In this document: positions 46,753 through 59,560 of the stretch, piece after piece | Layout: the number at the start of each line of letters is the position of its first letter | Position numbering within the stretch: the first letter of the stretch is position 1 | Assembly: GCA_020631735.1 (NCBI GenBank) | Contig: CM036225.1 | Coordinates: 62,653,183 to 62,717,182 of the forward strand | DNA: 64,000 bases | Direction: 5' to 3' | DNA from: Saccharum officinarum | Lineage: Eukaryota; Streptophyta; Magnoliopsida; Poales; Poaceae | Notes under the pieces: model-generated | Database searches by the model: none | Seen by the model: the letters and a program-made list of their open reading frames with translations, nothing else | Told to the model about the DNA's origin: nothing | Made by a program: the position numbers and the translations under genes

Positions 46753-49006
46753 TGTAAGGTCCTAGATGGCTAGAGGGGGGTGAATAGCCTATAAAAATTC
46801 TACAATAAACACTAAGCAAACTTGTTAGAATAACAAACGGCGTAAAGCGAGTTTTGTTTAGCCTACAGAAGTGATGCAAGCCTCTTAACCACAAGTCTAG
46901 TAGATTATGATCTCTAGTTTACACAAGGGCTAAGTCACTAAACTTACACTAGAGAGCAAGCTAACAACTACTAGCAAAGGCTAACACTAGAGCTACACAA
47001 GAAAACTAGTAAATGTAAAAGCGAGAGAGAGGATTGTGAATCTTATACCGACGGTGGAGTGAAGATGTTGCCAATCACTAAGATGATATACAATCAATCA
47101 ATATTGACAACAACACAATATGAAGACCAATCATCGGGAGACAAGAGACATAATATTTTTTGTTCACCCGGTGTTCACTTGTGCACCGACAAGCTACGTC
47201 ACCGGTTGTGTCGACCAACACTTAGATGGTTCCTTGGTGTGACCCTCAAGTCACTTGCCCCTCGAGGCACACCCCGCAAGGCACCGCAAGACACCACTCT
47301 CAAGTGAGGTAACTCAATGACACGCGCAATCCACTAGAGTTGCTTTTGGCGCTCCGCCGAGGAAAGCACAAGAACCTCTTACAATCAAACGGAGGTGGCC
47401 AAGAACAATCTCCTTCTCTTGCCAATGCCTCCAACAATCTCCAAGCCGGCTAGGAGCGGTACTCTCCAAGAGTAACAAGAAATCCACCGGCTAAACCACC
47501 CACAAGTGTCACTAGATGCCCTCAAGCTATGCAATGCACTTTGGGATCACTCAATCTCACTTTTGATTTGCAATCAAGCAAGAGAGATGAGTGGGAAGGA
47601 GAAGCTTTAGCTCAAAAGATGCACAAGAGTGTTAGAAATCACAAGAGACCTCCCCAAGGCCGGCCAACAAGTATTTATAAGCATCCCATCTGAATAGAGC
47701 CGTTATACCCCTTCACTGCGCGCTTTTCGGGATGACCGGACGCGCCGGTCATAACTGACCGGACGTGCTCAACCGCGTCCGATCCTCCAACGGTCACTGA
47801 GCCCCAACGGTCAAACCAACGACCGGACGCGCCCTAGACAACGACCGGACACGCCCGTCAAACGACCGGACGCGACCGTCAAACGACCGGACGCACCGAT
47901 CGCACAGTACCGCGCGCCCGCGAAGCAACGACTGGACGCGCTCTAGGCAACGACCGGACACGACAGTGCCAGCGCCCGGTTAGAGTCCAGTAAGCTCCCT
48001 CAACGACCGGACGTGTCCGATCACGTGTGACCGGACGCGTCCGATCACGTGTGACCGGACGCGCCTCGCGTCCGATCGTCCTTGCGAACCTCAGTTCCCT
48101 CTGGACACCTGACCGGACGCGCCGGTCCCGCGAGTGACCGGACGCGTCGGTTGCAAACCCTAGCACCCGCGCGCCTGACTACTGACCGGACGCGTCCAGT
48201 CATACCATGACCGCGTCCGGTGCAGCGTCTGGTCACCTCTATGACCTCCGTTCGCCTCTGTTTCTTTTCCGACTTCCGGCGTAGTGGAAAATAGGCATTT
48301 CAACTCCTCGAAAACGCCTGAATCCCGTGCTTGCAAGCTCGACGGGAGGGAGAGAGAGACCCAAACCCTCTCTACCGCTTAAACTCCAACGCCTTCGCAA
48401 ATGTGCCAACACCAACAAGTGATCACCACCTTGTGCATGTGTGTTAGCATTTTCATAATCATTTTTGAAGGTTTTCCAGTTAGCTCACTAGGCCCTACAT
48501 GCAATGCACTTCATGAATTCACCTAGTGGCACCCATACGTCGAATAACCGATAAGACTTCCCCTCTTAACAGTTCGGCTATCGATCCTAAACCACTCACA
48601 CCCTCTATGGTGTCTTGAGTGCAAAACAAAATGGCCCTATGGTTATACCTTTGCCTTGAGCCCATTTTGTTTTTCTAGAAGATATGATCCACTTCATATC
48701 ATCACATGACCATCTCGATCCATCGACCTTGACTTCACTTGCTCTTCACCGTTGCATCGGTCCATCGGCGCCAAGTCTTGCTCAAGCTTCACCATCGCAT
48801 GGTCCTTCGCTTCGAAGCCTCGACTTGCCCTTCACCTTCACAACCGGTCCATCGAGCCAAGCATCATCTTGGTCTTCATCATCTTGGTCACATGAGTTAA
48901 TGTCATGTCTCATATTCAATGACCACCTTTATCTAAATCATCCACTTAGATACAAAGGTTAGTCCTAGGTTTCATCAATTAGCCAAAACCAAACTAGGGA
49001 CTTTCA
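46753..49006 (-). repeat. 3' LTR of the SIRE-like element
   Basis: 2254 bp, TGTAAGG to CTTTCA in plus reading. It differs from the 5' LTR by scattered substitutions and small indels. An array of GACCGGACGCG repeats fills about 47735-48240, with the perfect palindromic core split by variants. Confidence 0.92.
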
Positions 49007-49021
49007 ATCTCCCCCTTTTTG
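49007..49021 (-). other. Polypurine tract of the SIRE-like element
   Basis: The minus strand reads AAAAAGGGGGAGAT immediately before the 3' LTR start TGAAAG. This is the expected plus-strand primer position. Confidence 0.85.
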
Positions 49022-50243
49022 GTAATTGATGACAACCCTCACAAAGATGATTTTGATAATAAAAATTTTGAACTTGTCATACTTGTCCAATCATTTTGCT
49101 CATAAGTAAAGTTTGGACAATTATCACAAGCTCGGTTTTTGTAGCATTAGCTCTCCCTACATATGTGCATAGAGTTTGGATTGAAAGTTTTGCACATATG
49201 CATGGATAGAAGTGTTGAGAGAGTAATTCTACCAAAACGATGCTAAGGTGTAAGAAATGGACCTTTGAAGCGTGATACCAATCGAAGTTGCCTTTTACAC
49301 CATCCTTAGCATCATGAAGTAACTAGACATCCATCACAACTCAAGAACCCAGTGAGATCAACATTATATGTAAAGGTTCTTGGACCACTTGTAAAGCTTT
49401 AAGGCACGTCTAGATACCACAAGTAAACTATTGCTATGCATGCTAGTAGATCATTTCATCATTCAAGTTCTATACTAGCATTGCACCACACAAGCATGTA
49501 TATTGAATTTAAATACATGTGCAATGAGCAAGTCATATGAGAATGCACAAACAAATGCAACAACTTTGTTTATGAGCTTGCTCCCCCTACTTGTGTGCAT
49601 CAAAATTTTATTTACCCCTTTATCATGTTGAATCATCTTTTTCTCTCCCCCTTTGTCAACAACTTACCCAAAAATGGGATCAAATTGTAGAGAGAAAAAC
49701 AATGTTTGATGGAGTAGGTTAAAAAATTTATCAAATTTGGTTCAACCTAGAACACTTGCCAAAGATATTTAATTCGATTTGAACCAAAGATAAGCTTCTC
49801 CACACCTTATAATAAGGGATATCTTGCCTAAATTGAATTAAACACTTATAGCAAATCTTCTAGATTCAACACTAGGTTTACAAGCTCACAAACATGTCAT
49901 ATGCCACCACTAGATCAAAATAAGCATGAAAGCAATAGTGGTAACATATATCCATCGAATTCATTTGATTTATCATGAATGCTCATGCGTACCACTTATT
50001 ATGTCTACATGCTCTAGTAAGTCCTTAGCATAGGATGAATGACATGTCAATCAACTTGTACCTTGCAATGTCGAAGGAGAGGCATGTCAATAAGTGGGTG
50101 GGGTGCATTCAACTCATGTTTGAGAAATCAAGAATGTTCAACTCATTCCTTAGCTTGCAAAACCTCTTTTCATCAAGTGGCTTGGTGAGAATATCGGCAA
50201 GTTGATCATCGGTGCCAACACTTTCAATGGCAATATCTCCCTT
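49022..50243 (-). other. Non-coding tract between pol and 3' LTR
   Basis: About 1.2 kb, AT-rich. The last part next to 50243 still encodes the out-of-use pol tail (DDQLADILTKPLDEKRF, on the minus strand, to about 50127). Beyond that there is no open frame and no envelope-like gene, although some SIRE elements carry one here. Confidence 0.7.
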
Positions 50244-53200
50244 TTATTGATGATCTCTAATGAAATGATGTCTTATGTCAATATGCTTTGTTCTTTCATG
50301 TTGAACCGGGTTTTGTATCATCTTAATTGCACTTTCATTATCACATAGCAATGGCACATTCTTGAAGTTGAGGCCATAATCCTTCAAAGTTGATTTCATC
50401 CATAGCAATTGTGCACAACAACTTCCCGCACTCACATATTCGGCTTCGGCGGTAGAGATTGCCACACTATTTTGTTTCTTTGAGGACCATGACGCAAGTG
50501 ATCTTCCAAGTAATTGACATGTGCCACTTGTGCTCTTTCTATTGATCTTGCAACCCCCATAGTCGGAGTCCGAATATCCAATCAATTCAAACTTTGACCC
50601 CTTGGGATACCATAGTCCAACATCTCTTGTTTGCTTCAAGTACCTTAATATTCTCTTTGCGGCCGTGAGATGACTCTCTTTAGATGAGGCTTGATATCTA
50701 GCACACATACAAACACTAAACATGACATCCGGCCTTGATGCGGTGACATAGAGTAGACTTCTAATCAAAGACCGATATTCCTTTTGATTCACCATTTTGC
50801 CATCAAAATCACTATCCAAATTGCCATTTGTACTCATTGGAGTTGAAATTGGCTTTGCATCTTGCATTCCAAACTTCTTCAACATGTCCCTTATGTATTT
50901 CCCTTGACTCACAAATGTCCCATTCTTCAATTGCTTGACTTGGAGACCAAGGAAGTAACTAAGTTCACCAATCATAGACATTTCAAATTCTTTGGTCATC
51001 ATAGCACCAAATTCTTCACAATAAGCTTGATCGGTTGATCCAAAGATGATGTCATCAACATATATTTGCACTATGAATAGATCATTCCCAATCTTCTTGG
51101 TGAATAGAGTTGTATCAACCTTGCCCATCTTGAATCCCTTAGAGAGAAGGAAATCCCTTAGCCTCTCATACCATGCTCTAGGTGCTTGCTTTAAGCCATA
51201 TAAAGCCTTCTTCAACTTGTACACATGGTTGGGTTTCTTGTCATCTTCAAATTCGGGAGGTTGCTCAACAAAGACTAACTCATTGATGATTCCATTGAGA
51301 AATGCACTTTTGACATCCATTTGATATAGTTTGATATTGTGTGCACAAGCATAAGCCAATAGAATCCTTATTGCCTCTAATCTTGCCACGGGAGCATATA
51401 TCTCATCATAGTCAAGACCTTCTACTTGAGTGTAACCTTGAGCAACTAGTCTTGCTTTGTTTCTCACCACAATGCCATCTTGATCTTGCTTGTTTTTGAA
51501 CACCCATTTGGTTCCAATCACATTGTAGTCATTTGGCCTTCCTACCAATTCCCAAACATCATTTCTTGTGAAATTGTTAAGCTCTTCTTGTATAGCCATG
51601 ATCCAATCGGCATCCCTCAAAGCTTCTTCTATTTTCTTTGGTTCTGTGGTTGACACAAATGATGCATGCTCACAAAACATAGCCAATCTTGATCTTGTTT
51701 GCACACCACTCCTAATATCACCAATAACACTATCAATGGGGTGATCTCTTGCAACATGTTGTGGTTGGAGTACTTGCACTTGATTGCTTGAGCTTGGTTG
51801 ATCACTTGATGTATCTTGATGAGATGAACTAGCACCATGATCTTGCACTTGAGAGTCACTAGCTAGCTTGAATGGAGAATTTAGCACTTGATCTTTATCA
51901 TCATCTTGAATATCAATTACTTGCTTTGCTCTAATGTCCCCAATATCCATGTTCTTCATTGCTTCCACCAATAGAGTTCCACCAACATCATCTAGATTCT
52001 CTTCTTCATCTTGTGACCCATTGGTTTCATCAAATTGCACATCATGAACCTCTTCTAGAATGCCACTTGAATTGTTCCAAACTCTATAAGCTTTGCTTGT
52101 AGTTAAATAACCAAGTAGAAATCCCTCATCACATCTCTTGTCAAACTTTCCCAATCTAGTGCCCCTTTTCAAGATATAGCATTTGCAACCAAATACTCTA
52201 AAATAAGAAATATTGGGCTTTCTTCCATGAAGTAGCTCATATGGGGTCTTCTCTAGCAATGGATGACAATATAGTCTATTGATGTAGTAGCAAGCGGTAT
52301 TGATTGCTTCATCCCAAAAGGATTGACTCACATTGTACTCATGAAGCATTGATCTAGCCATATCGAGCAATGTTCTATTCTTTCTCTCAACTAGGTCATT
52401 TGATTGTGGAGTGTACTTGGCCGAGAATTGATGTCCAATGCCATAGTGATCACAAAGTTCTTCAATTCTTGTATTCTTGAACTCACTTCCATTGTCACTT
52501 CTCACTTTCTTGATTCTAATCTCAAACTCATTGTGAACTCTAGTGAGAAATGTCTTGAAGGTGTCAAACACTTGACTTTTGTCACTAAGAAAGAATACCC
52601 AAGTGAATCTTGTGAAGTCATCCACTATGACAAATCCATACTTATTACCACCTATGCTTGAGTATGTTATTGGGTCAAATAGATCCATGTGCATCAAATC
52701 AAATGCTTTGCATGTGCTCATTGTACTCTTCTTTGGATGTGAGCTTCCAACTTGCTTCCCGGCTTGACATGCACTACAAAGTTTATTCTTCTCAAATTCA
52801 ACATCTTTCAAACCATTGACAAGATTGTGAGTTGTAAGCTTCTTCAATTGTTTCATGCCAACATGACCAAGCCTTCTATGCCAAAGCCAACCCATGCTTG
52901 ATTTGGAGATTAAGCAAGTTGTCAAAGAAGTTTCTCTAGCATTGAAGTCAACTAGGTAGAGATTCTCATATCTAAAGCCCTTGAATGCCACATTTGAACC
53001 ATCCATACTAATGACTTCCACATCATCAACCCCAAAGAAACATTTGTAACCAAGATCACATATTTGTGCCACGGATAGAAGATTGAAATCCAAGCTTTCA
53101 ACTAGCAACACATTTGAGATACTCAAGTCATTTGATATTGCAATCTTGCCCAAGCCAATAACCTTGTCTTTCTTGTTATTGCCAAATGTGATAGAATCAA

Positions 53201-53290
53201 CACCACTTTCATTGTGATTGATTGAGTCAAACATTCTTGATGTACCGGTCATGTGTTGAGTGCACCCACTATCAATAATCCAATGCCTTC
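50244..53290 (-). pseudogene. Copia pol of the SIRE-like element (protease, integrase, RT, RNase H)
   Basis: A long open frame of about 1000 residues. In order: protease motif DSGCTQHMTG at the start (upstream of the first Met at 53252); integrase HHCC zone (HRRLGHVGMKQL, CSACQAGKQ) and core (DDFTRFTWVFF, SDNGSEFKN, TPQSNDLVERKNRT); reverse transcriptase ([39 protein letters not shown] with the YVDD active site); RNase H (GYSDSDYGG, STAEAEYVSAGS). Codon 50244-50246 is TAA where the sequence context expects CAA, removing the last roughly 40 residues, which can still be read downstream. Pol proteins copy and integrate the element in the nucleus. This is the best-preserved pol in the window. Confidence 0.93.
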
Positions 53291-53329
53291 CTCCGGCTTT
53301 GTAATTGACCTACAAGCAAATCAATGAAG

Positions 53330-55345
53330 CTTAGGTACCCATTTTTGCTTGGGTCCTTGTAGGTCAGTAACTAAGCTCTTTGGTATCCAAATAGCCTTCT
53401 TCTTTGGGCCAACAATGGGTGTACCAATAAACTTAGCTTTCACACCCTTCACACCTTTGGTAAGCACATAGCAAGAATCAAAAGGTTCTTGCTTTGGTTC
53501 TTTTTATTGTAATTATGCTCTAGGTGCCCAACTTGCTTGCATCTATTGCAAAACCAATCATTGCCCTTCACAAAGCTAGGTTTTGGAGTTGCAAAGGCCG
53601 ACTTGCCTTTCTTGGGGGTGTAGCCCAATCCCTCTTTGTTAAGAGAGAACCTTTGGCTACCCAAGCACTTAAGCAAGCGGGCCTCACCACCATAGGCCTT
53701 GCCTAGGGCGTGAGTGAGCTCATCCACCTCTTTCTTGAGAGTCTCATTCTCAACCATTAGTGAGGTATCACAAGTGAAACCATCACTAGTAGTGGAGGTA
53801 GAGTCGGTGGTGGTGGATGAAGAGCTACAAGAAGGGTTAGCATTTGACATGATGATAGGTTCATAAGAGGATTCATCAATTATATCACATGTAACACCTA
53901 TATCACATGATACAACAACCTCCTTCTTTGCTTGTTGCTCAAGTAGCAATGAGTGAGCTTTTTTAAGCTTGGAATGAGCCTTACCAAGATCCTCATGGTC
54001 TTCCACTAGACTCTCATGAGTGGTCTTAAGCTCACTAAGAACTTTCTTAAGTATTGTTACTTTCATTGAAAGCTTCTTACACTCCTTGTTCTTGGCAATA
54101 GCTATGTCTCTAGTTTGTTGCATCCAGTCATATAGTTGTTCTTTAGTTGGTTCATCATCATCATTTTCATTATCACTATCACTATCATGAGCATATTCCA
54201 TTTCACTTTTATCATCACTCTCATCATATAATACCTTAGTTTCTTTGGCCATGAGGCATGAAGAGGATGAACCAAATAGTGATGGCTTCTTGTTGATAGC
54301 AATGGTTGTTGGATGATGATTCTTTTTCTTTATCATCATCACTTTCCCAAGTGAACACATAGGCTCCATTCTTGCCCTTCTTGAAAGTCATCTTGGCTTC
54401 TCTCTTTTTCTTCTCAAACTTGCCCCTCTTGTTGTTCTTCTTCTTGTCATAGGGACATTCGGCTTAAAGATGTTCGGTGCTATCACAATTGAAGCACTTC
54501 CTTTGTTGCTCATTGCTCTTGAAATTGTCATTTCTCTTTTTGAAGCCTCTTCTCTTAATGAACATGTGACCCATTTTCTTAACTACAAGAGCAAGTGCCT
54601 CATCATCAATTTCAAAATCTTCACCTTCATTATTGTCTTCTTCTTCTTCTATGATGATAGCTTTGCCCTTAGAGGAGATGGCCTTGAATGCCACGGTCTT
54701 CTTCTTTTCTTCCTCCTTCTTCTCCTTCTCATCGGCATCTTGATCATACTTGTCATATGTCAAGACTTCACCAAGTAAATCATTGGGCTTCATTGCATCA
54801 AGCCCATCTCTTTGTAACATCATGATCAACATTTTAAATCTTTTTGGTAAGCTCAACAAGAACTTGTGGCAAAAGTCTTGGTCTTGTGTCTTGTGCCCTA
54901 AGCTCTTGAGATCATTCACAATGACTTGCAATCTATGAAACATCTCTAAGATTGTTTCTTCTTCTTTCATCTTGAAGGTCTCAAACTCACTCTTGAGCCC
55001 ATATAGCTTGGCACTCTTCACAACCTTAGTGCCCTAATATGTTTCACTCAACCTTGTCCATACTTCATTTGCCAATTCTAAATCTTTGATGCCCTCAAAT
55101 ACTTTCGTATCAATACCATTGTAAAGTGTATTGAGAGTCATTCTATTATATATTCTATTTGCTCTATCTTCATCGGTGAGATGATCGGGATCAATGATAG
55201 CAAAATCATTCTCAGTGACTTGCAATACTCTCTCATAAATAGAACCAAGGTGCATTGTCATTTTTCTCTTCCAATGAGTAAAAGAACTAACACCATCAAA
55301 GAACGGTGGCTTGCCCCCAACATGATTGAACATAATTTGAGCCAT
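53330..55345 (-). pseudogene. Copia gag of the SIRE-like element
   Basis: Gag begins MAQIMFNHVGGKPPFFDG at 55345. It is broken by TAG at 55034-55036 (in frame with the next piece, 55021-54464), by TAA at 54464-54466 inside the CCHC zinc knuckle (CFNCDSTEHL then AECP), by a frame change near 54300-54370 and by another near 53490. The remaining piece, 54369-53449, contains an acidic region, a heptad-like region and a second zinc knuckle (CNRCKQVGHLEHN). Gag and pol are in different frames here. Confidence 0.88.
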
Positions 55346-55390
55346 TTTTCACACCGAAGGATGTTAAGCCTTGATTAAAACGGTGACCAC

Positions 55391-55403
55391 GGCTCTGATA
55401 CCA
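55391..55403 (-). other. Primer binding site of the SIRE-like element
   Basis: Minus-strand TGGTATCAGAGCC two bases inside the 5' LTR, complementary to initiator Met tRNA. Confidence 0.92.
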
Positions 55404-55405
55404 CT

Positions 55406-57626
55406 TGTAAGGTCCTAGATGGCTAGAGGGGGGGTGAATAACCTATAAAAATTCTACAATAAACACTAAGCAAACTTGTTAGAATAACAAACGACGTAAA
55501 GCGAGTTTTGTTTAGCCTACGGAAGTGATGCAAGCCTCTTAACCACAAGTCTAATAGATTATGATCTCTAGTTCACACAAGGGCTAAGTCACTAAACTTA
55601 CACTAGAGAGCAAGCTAACAACTACTAGCAAAGGCTAACACTAGAGCTACACAAGAAAACTAGTAAATGTAAAAGCGAGAGAGAGGATTGTGAATCTTAT
55701 ATCGACGGTGGAGTGAAGATGTTGCCAATCACCAAGATGATATACAATCAATCAATATTGACAACAACACAATATGAAGACCAATCACCGGGAGACAAGA
55801 GACACAATATTTTTTGTTCACCCGGTGTTCACTTGTGCACCGACAAGCTACGTCACCGGTTGTATCGACCAACACTTAGATGGTTCCTCGGTGTGACCCT
55901 CAAGTCACTTGCCCTCGAGGCACGCCCCGCAAGGCACCGCAAGACACCACTCTCAAGTGAGATAAGTCAATGACACGCGCAATCCACTAGAGTTGCTTTT
56001 GGCGCTCCGCCGAGGAAAGCACAAGAACCTCTTACAATCAAACGGAGGTGGCCAAGAACAATCTCCTTCTCTTGCCAATGCCTCCAACAATCTCCAAGCC
56101 AGCTAGGAGCGGTACTCTCCAAGAGTAACAAGAAATCCACCGGCTAAACCACCCACAAGTGCCACTAGATGCCCTCAAGCTATGCAATGCACTTTGGATC
56201 AATCAATCTCACTTTTGATTTGCAATCAAGCAAGAGAGATGAGTGGGAAGAGAGAAGCTCTAGCTCAAAAGATGCACAAGAGTGTTAGAAATCACAAGAG
56301 ACCTCCCCAAGGGCCGCCAACAAGTATTTATAAGCATCCCATCCGAATAGAGACGTTATACCCCTTCACTGCGCGCTTTTCGGATGACCGACGCGCCGGT
56401 CATAACTGACCGGATGCGCTCAACCGCGTCCGATCCTCCAACGGTCACTGAGCCCAACGGTCAACCAACGACCGGACGCGCCCTAGACAATGACCGGATG
56501 CGCCCGTCAAACGACTGGACGTGACCGTCAAACGACCGGACGCGCCGATCGCATAGTACCGCGCGCCCGCGAAGCAATGACCGGACGCGCTCCAGGCAAC
56601 GACCGGACGCGACAGTGCCAGCGTCCGGTTAGAGTCTAGTAAGCTCCCTCAACGACCGGACGCGTCCGATCGCATGTGACCGGACGCGCCTCGCGTTCGA
56701 TCGTCCTTGCGAACCTCAGTTCCCTCTGGACACCTGACCGGACGCGCCGGTCCCGCGAGTGACCGGACGCGCCGGTTGTAAACCCTAGCACCCACGCGCC
56801 TGACTACTGACCGGACGCGTCCGGTCATACCATGACCGCGTCCGGTGCAGCGTCCGGTCACCTTTGTGACCTCCATTCGCCTCCGTTTCTTTTTCGACTT
56901 CCGGCATAGTGGAAAATAGGCATTTCAACTCCTCGAAAACCTGAATCCGCGCTCGCAAGCTCGACGGGAGGGAGAGAGAGACCCAAACCCTCTCTACCGC
57001 TTAAACTCCAACGCCTTCGCAAATGTGCCACACCAACAAGTGATCACCACCTTGTGCACGTGTGTTAGCATTTTCATAATCATTTTCGAAGGTTTTCCAG
57101 TTAGCTCACTAGGCCCTATATGCAATGCACTTCATGAATTCACCTAGTGGCACCCATGCGTCGAATAACCGATAAGACTTCCCCTCTTAATAGTTCGGCT
57201 ATCGATCCTAAACCACTCACACCCTCTATGGTGTCTTGAGTGCAAAACAAAATAGCCCTATGGTTATACCTTTGCCTTAAGCCCATTTTGTTTTTCTAGA
57301 AGATATGATCCACTTCATATCATCACATGACCATCTCGATCCATCGACCTTGACTTCACATGCTCTTCACCGTTGCATTGGTCCATCGGCGCCAAGTCTT
57401 GCTCAAACTTCACCATCGCATGGTCCTTCGCTTTGAAGCCTCGACTTGCCCTTCACCTTCACAACCGGTCCATCGAGCCAAGCATTATCTTGGTCTTCAT
57501 CATCTTGGTCACATGAGTCAATGTCATGTCTCATATTTAATGACCACCTTTATCTAAATCATCCACTTAGATACAAAAGTTAGTCCTAGGTTTCATCAAT
57601 TAGCCAAAACCAAACTAGGACTTTCA
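55406..57626 (-). repeat. 5' LTR of the SIRE-like element
   Basis: 2221 bp, paired with 46753-49006. A GACCGGACGCG array lies at about 56385-56870. It is bordered by the primer site on one side and the TSD copy ACAGG (57627-57631) on the other. Confidence 0.92.
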
Positions 57627-57631
57627 ACAGG

Positions 57632-58212
57632 GAACGGCTATGCCAATTGGAGGAGGCTGTTATAAAGACCAGTGAAGTGGCTCGTAAGGCACTAGAGCGG
57701 GAGGAAGCGCTTAAGGTCACTATGAATGAGCAAATCAGAAAGGCCGTGGAGGAAGTTGTAAGTTCCTGCCTCCAGAGCTTGTCACAGCCGGCCGCCAACA
57801 TCAGCCCCGGCTCAGCTCAGTTGAAAAGCAGTTGTGCTTCTACGAAGGTGCCTGTGAGGCAAGATGATGACGCAGGGATGCGCTTCCCGGTGGATGACAT
57901 CACCGCTCCGTTGACGTCCTGTGAGCTGCATATTCTAGAGGGGAATGCCACAGTCAATGTGGCTTCCGTGTTATATCTCTTATCGACCCCACCAAGACAC
58001 CAAGGATCCACTCGGTTGCAATACCACCCGGATATGCTAGTGTCTCAGTGGATAGAGTGGTCAAAGGCCATGAAAATGAGGCTCTGGATATCGAAGGTGG
58101 TGATGGAGAGAAGACCCTAGGTGAAGCGGAGAAGACATTCATATGTTGGAAGAAACGGTACATCATTATTCCTGGGGCACCGCCACCACAACCGAACCCT
58201 AGGTTTGGATGA
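57632..58212 (+). pseudogene. En/Spm (CACTA) Transposase_24-type gene, 3' part
   Basis: Continues the exon cut at 46752: the codon after AGG is GAA at 57632, in the same frame, leading into a helical Glu/Lys-rich stretch (KTSEVARKALEREE) typical of the coiled C-terminal half of these proteins. A frame change near 57965-57985 moves the conserved tail to another frame (YASVSVDRVVKGHENEA, then KKRYIIIPGAPPPQP), which ends at TGA 58210-58212. It is therefore damaged independently of the retrotransposon insertion. Confidence 0.82.
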
Positions 58213-58560
58213 TTGTGAACGCAATTGCTTTTCAATAATTATGTATTGTATCTAATTATGGTTCACTCATGTATATACCTTGTTCGTTTTTTTCAAATCC
58301 AAGACCTCCCCAAGTCCGTCTATCCATTCACCACATAACCACTGTGTCGTGGGACACGACGACAACGACGATTTCATACAGCAGACAAGGTTGCATCCCC
58401 ACCGCTGGTCGTATCTCCTCCATGACATACTCCAAACGCGCCAACGCCCAATCTCCTCCACAACAGCAAGCTCCAACCACGCCGCCAATGCCGACAACGG
58501 CCGCCTCATCAGCACCGGCTGGTCCATCGAGGAACAAAGGCCCGCTGGCTCACAGAGATT
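58213..58560. other. CACTA-internal spacer; nothing supported
   Basis: Short overlapping frames on both strands without family resemblance, Pro/Thr-rich on plus. It probably includes an intron or the degenerate start of the following transposon gene. Confidence 0.4.
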
Positions 58561-59460
58561 GGTCCCATCACCTCCGCTGAAGAAACAAGTTGTGGTCACG
58601 AAGATCCCAAAGAGACCAAGCTTCCATACGAGAAGACTGGTGAAGAACTTAATTCTTCAGTCAAGCAGAAATCTTCGAAAAGACCAAAGATGATGACGAG
58701 CAAAGCAAAGAGAAGCCATACCTAATGTATCCTCCTGTAAAGCTACGTCAAGTGGTGTAGGCTATGCAAGACGAGAAGCGTGCCGCTAGTAAAAAACCAG
58801 CGCCGCCACTATCAGACTATGAGCGTACTATCACAAAGAAAAGCAAGGAGGACAAAAGGAAACAGAAGACAGCCGGAAAACATGTTACACAGCTCGGCCA
58901 ACAAGCGTAGCAATCAGTGCCGCCACTAGTGGTTGAGAATCAATATGGTTCTAACATGAACTTGATGCAAATGTCGGTACCTGATGATGTGGACTTAGAT
59001 GAATTCGCCAAGTGGATGAATGTGACTGGGCTTTCATTAGAACAACTTCTCGGTCGGGAGGAACTGACAACTGTTAAAGAGGCCGAAGTTGTTGATGAAT
59101 GGCGGATGAAGTACGTATATGGCAGGAGTCTATGCGACCCTGCAAAGGTAAAAAATCTTGGTACACAAATGTACAAGCTGCACGAGTACTACTTGAGATT
59201 CTGTGAACCACATCAAAAGGAACAATATCTGGGCATCCAAGTCAGAGACCGTCACTACTTCCGTGGAGATGACGTCATCTGGGTAGAGTTTATTGAAATA
59301 CACCAGCTTCTCTATATGGATGCTCTTGACAAATCTCTCATAAGCTGCTACTGTCTGTAAGTGATTCTTCCTTTAATTAATATCCCACTCTGCATAATGT
59401 ACGTAATTTCTAATAACTTATATTTTCACGAATGTGCAGCACATGATGAGAGAACTCAGA
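58561..59460 (+). pseudogene. Second CACTA-associated gene (region before a Ulp1-like domain), partial
   Basis: Plus-strand coding scraps (KETKLPYEKTGEELNSSVKQ near 58613-58670, Lys-rich KEDKRKQK near 58848) lead into a clean frame at 58917-59359. That frame has DDVDLDEFAKWMN, GREELTTVKEAEVVDEWRMK, YVYGRSLCDPAKV, RHYFRGDDVIWVEF and ALDKSLISCYC. This is the segment that precedes Ulp1-type protease domains in grass CACTA elements. A likely donor GTAAGTG follows at about 59358, and a new exon starts after AG near 59440 (MMREL) just before the gap. A stop at about 58908 interrupts the upstream part. The protease domain itself is not in view. Confidence 0.7.
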
Positions 59461-59560
59461 NNNNNNNNNNNNNNNNNNNNNNNNNNNNNNNNNNNNNNNN
59501 NNNNNNNNNNNNNNNNNNNNNNNNNNNNNNNNNNNNNNNNNNNNNNNNNNNNNNNNNNNN
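59461..59560. other. Assembly gap (100 N)
   Basis: Exactly 100 N. The left contig ends in the CACTA gene and the right contig starts in AT-rich DNA belonging to, or next to, a Gypsy LTR. Confidence 0.99.

Larger units (their letters stand above)
46753..57626 (-). mobile_element. Complete SIRE-like Copia retrotransposon
   Basis: A 10,874-bp element with TSD ACAGG at 46748-46752 and 57627-57631. On the minus strand it has: 5' LTR 57626-55406, primer site 55403-55391, gag from 55345, pol ending at 50244, a 1.2-kb non-coding tract, polypurine tract 49021-49007 and 3' LTR 49006-46753. The ends are TG...CA (TGAAAG to CTTACA on its own strand). It sits inside an exon of the CACTA gene. Gag and pol carry nonsense and frameshift mutations, so it is structurally whole but probably not self-sufficient. 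The SIRE-like assignment rests on gag wording, large size and long LTRs and is an inference. Confidence 0.93.

Noticed and set aside
49022..50126. Envelope-like gene after pol in the SIRE-like element
   Set aside because: No open frame of useful length on the element's strand in this tract.
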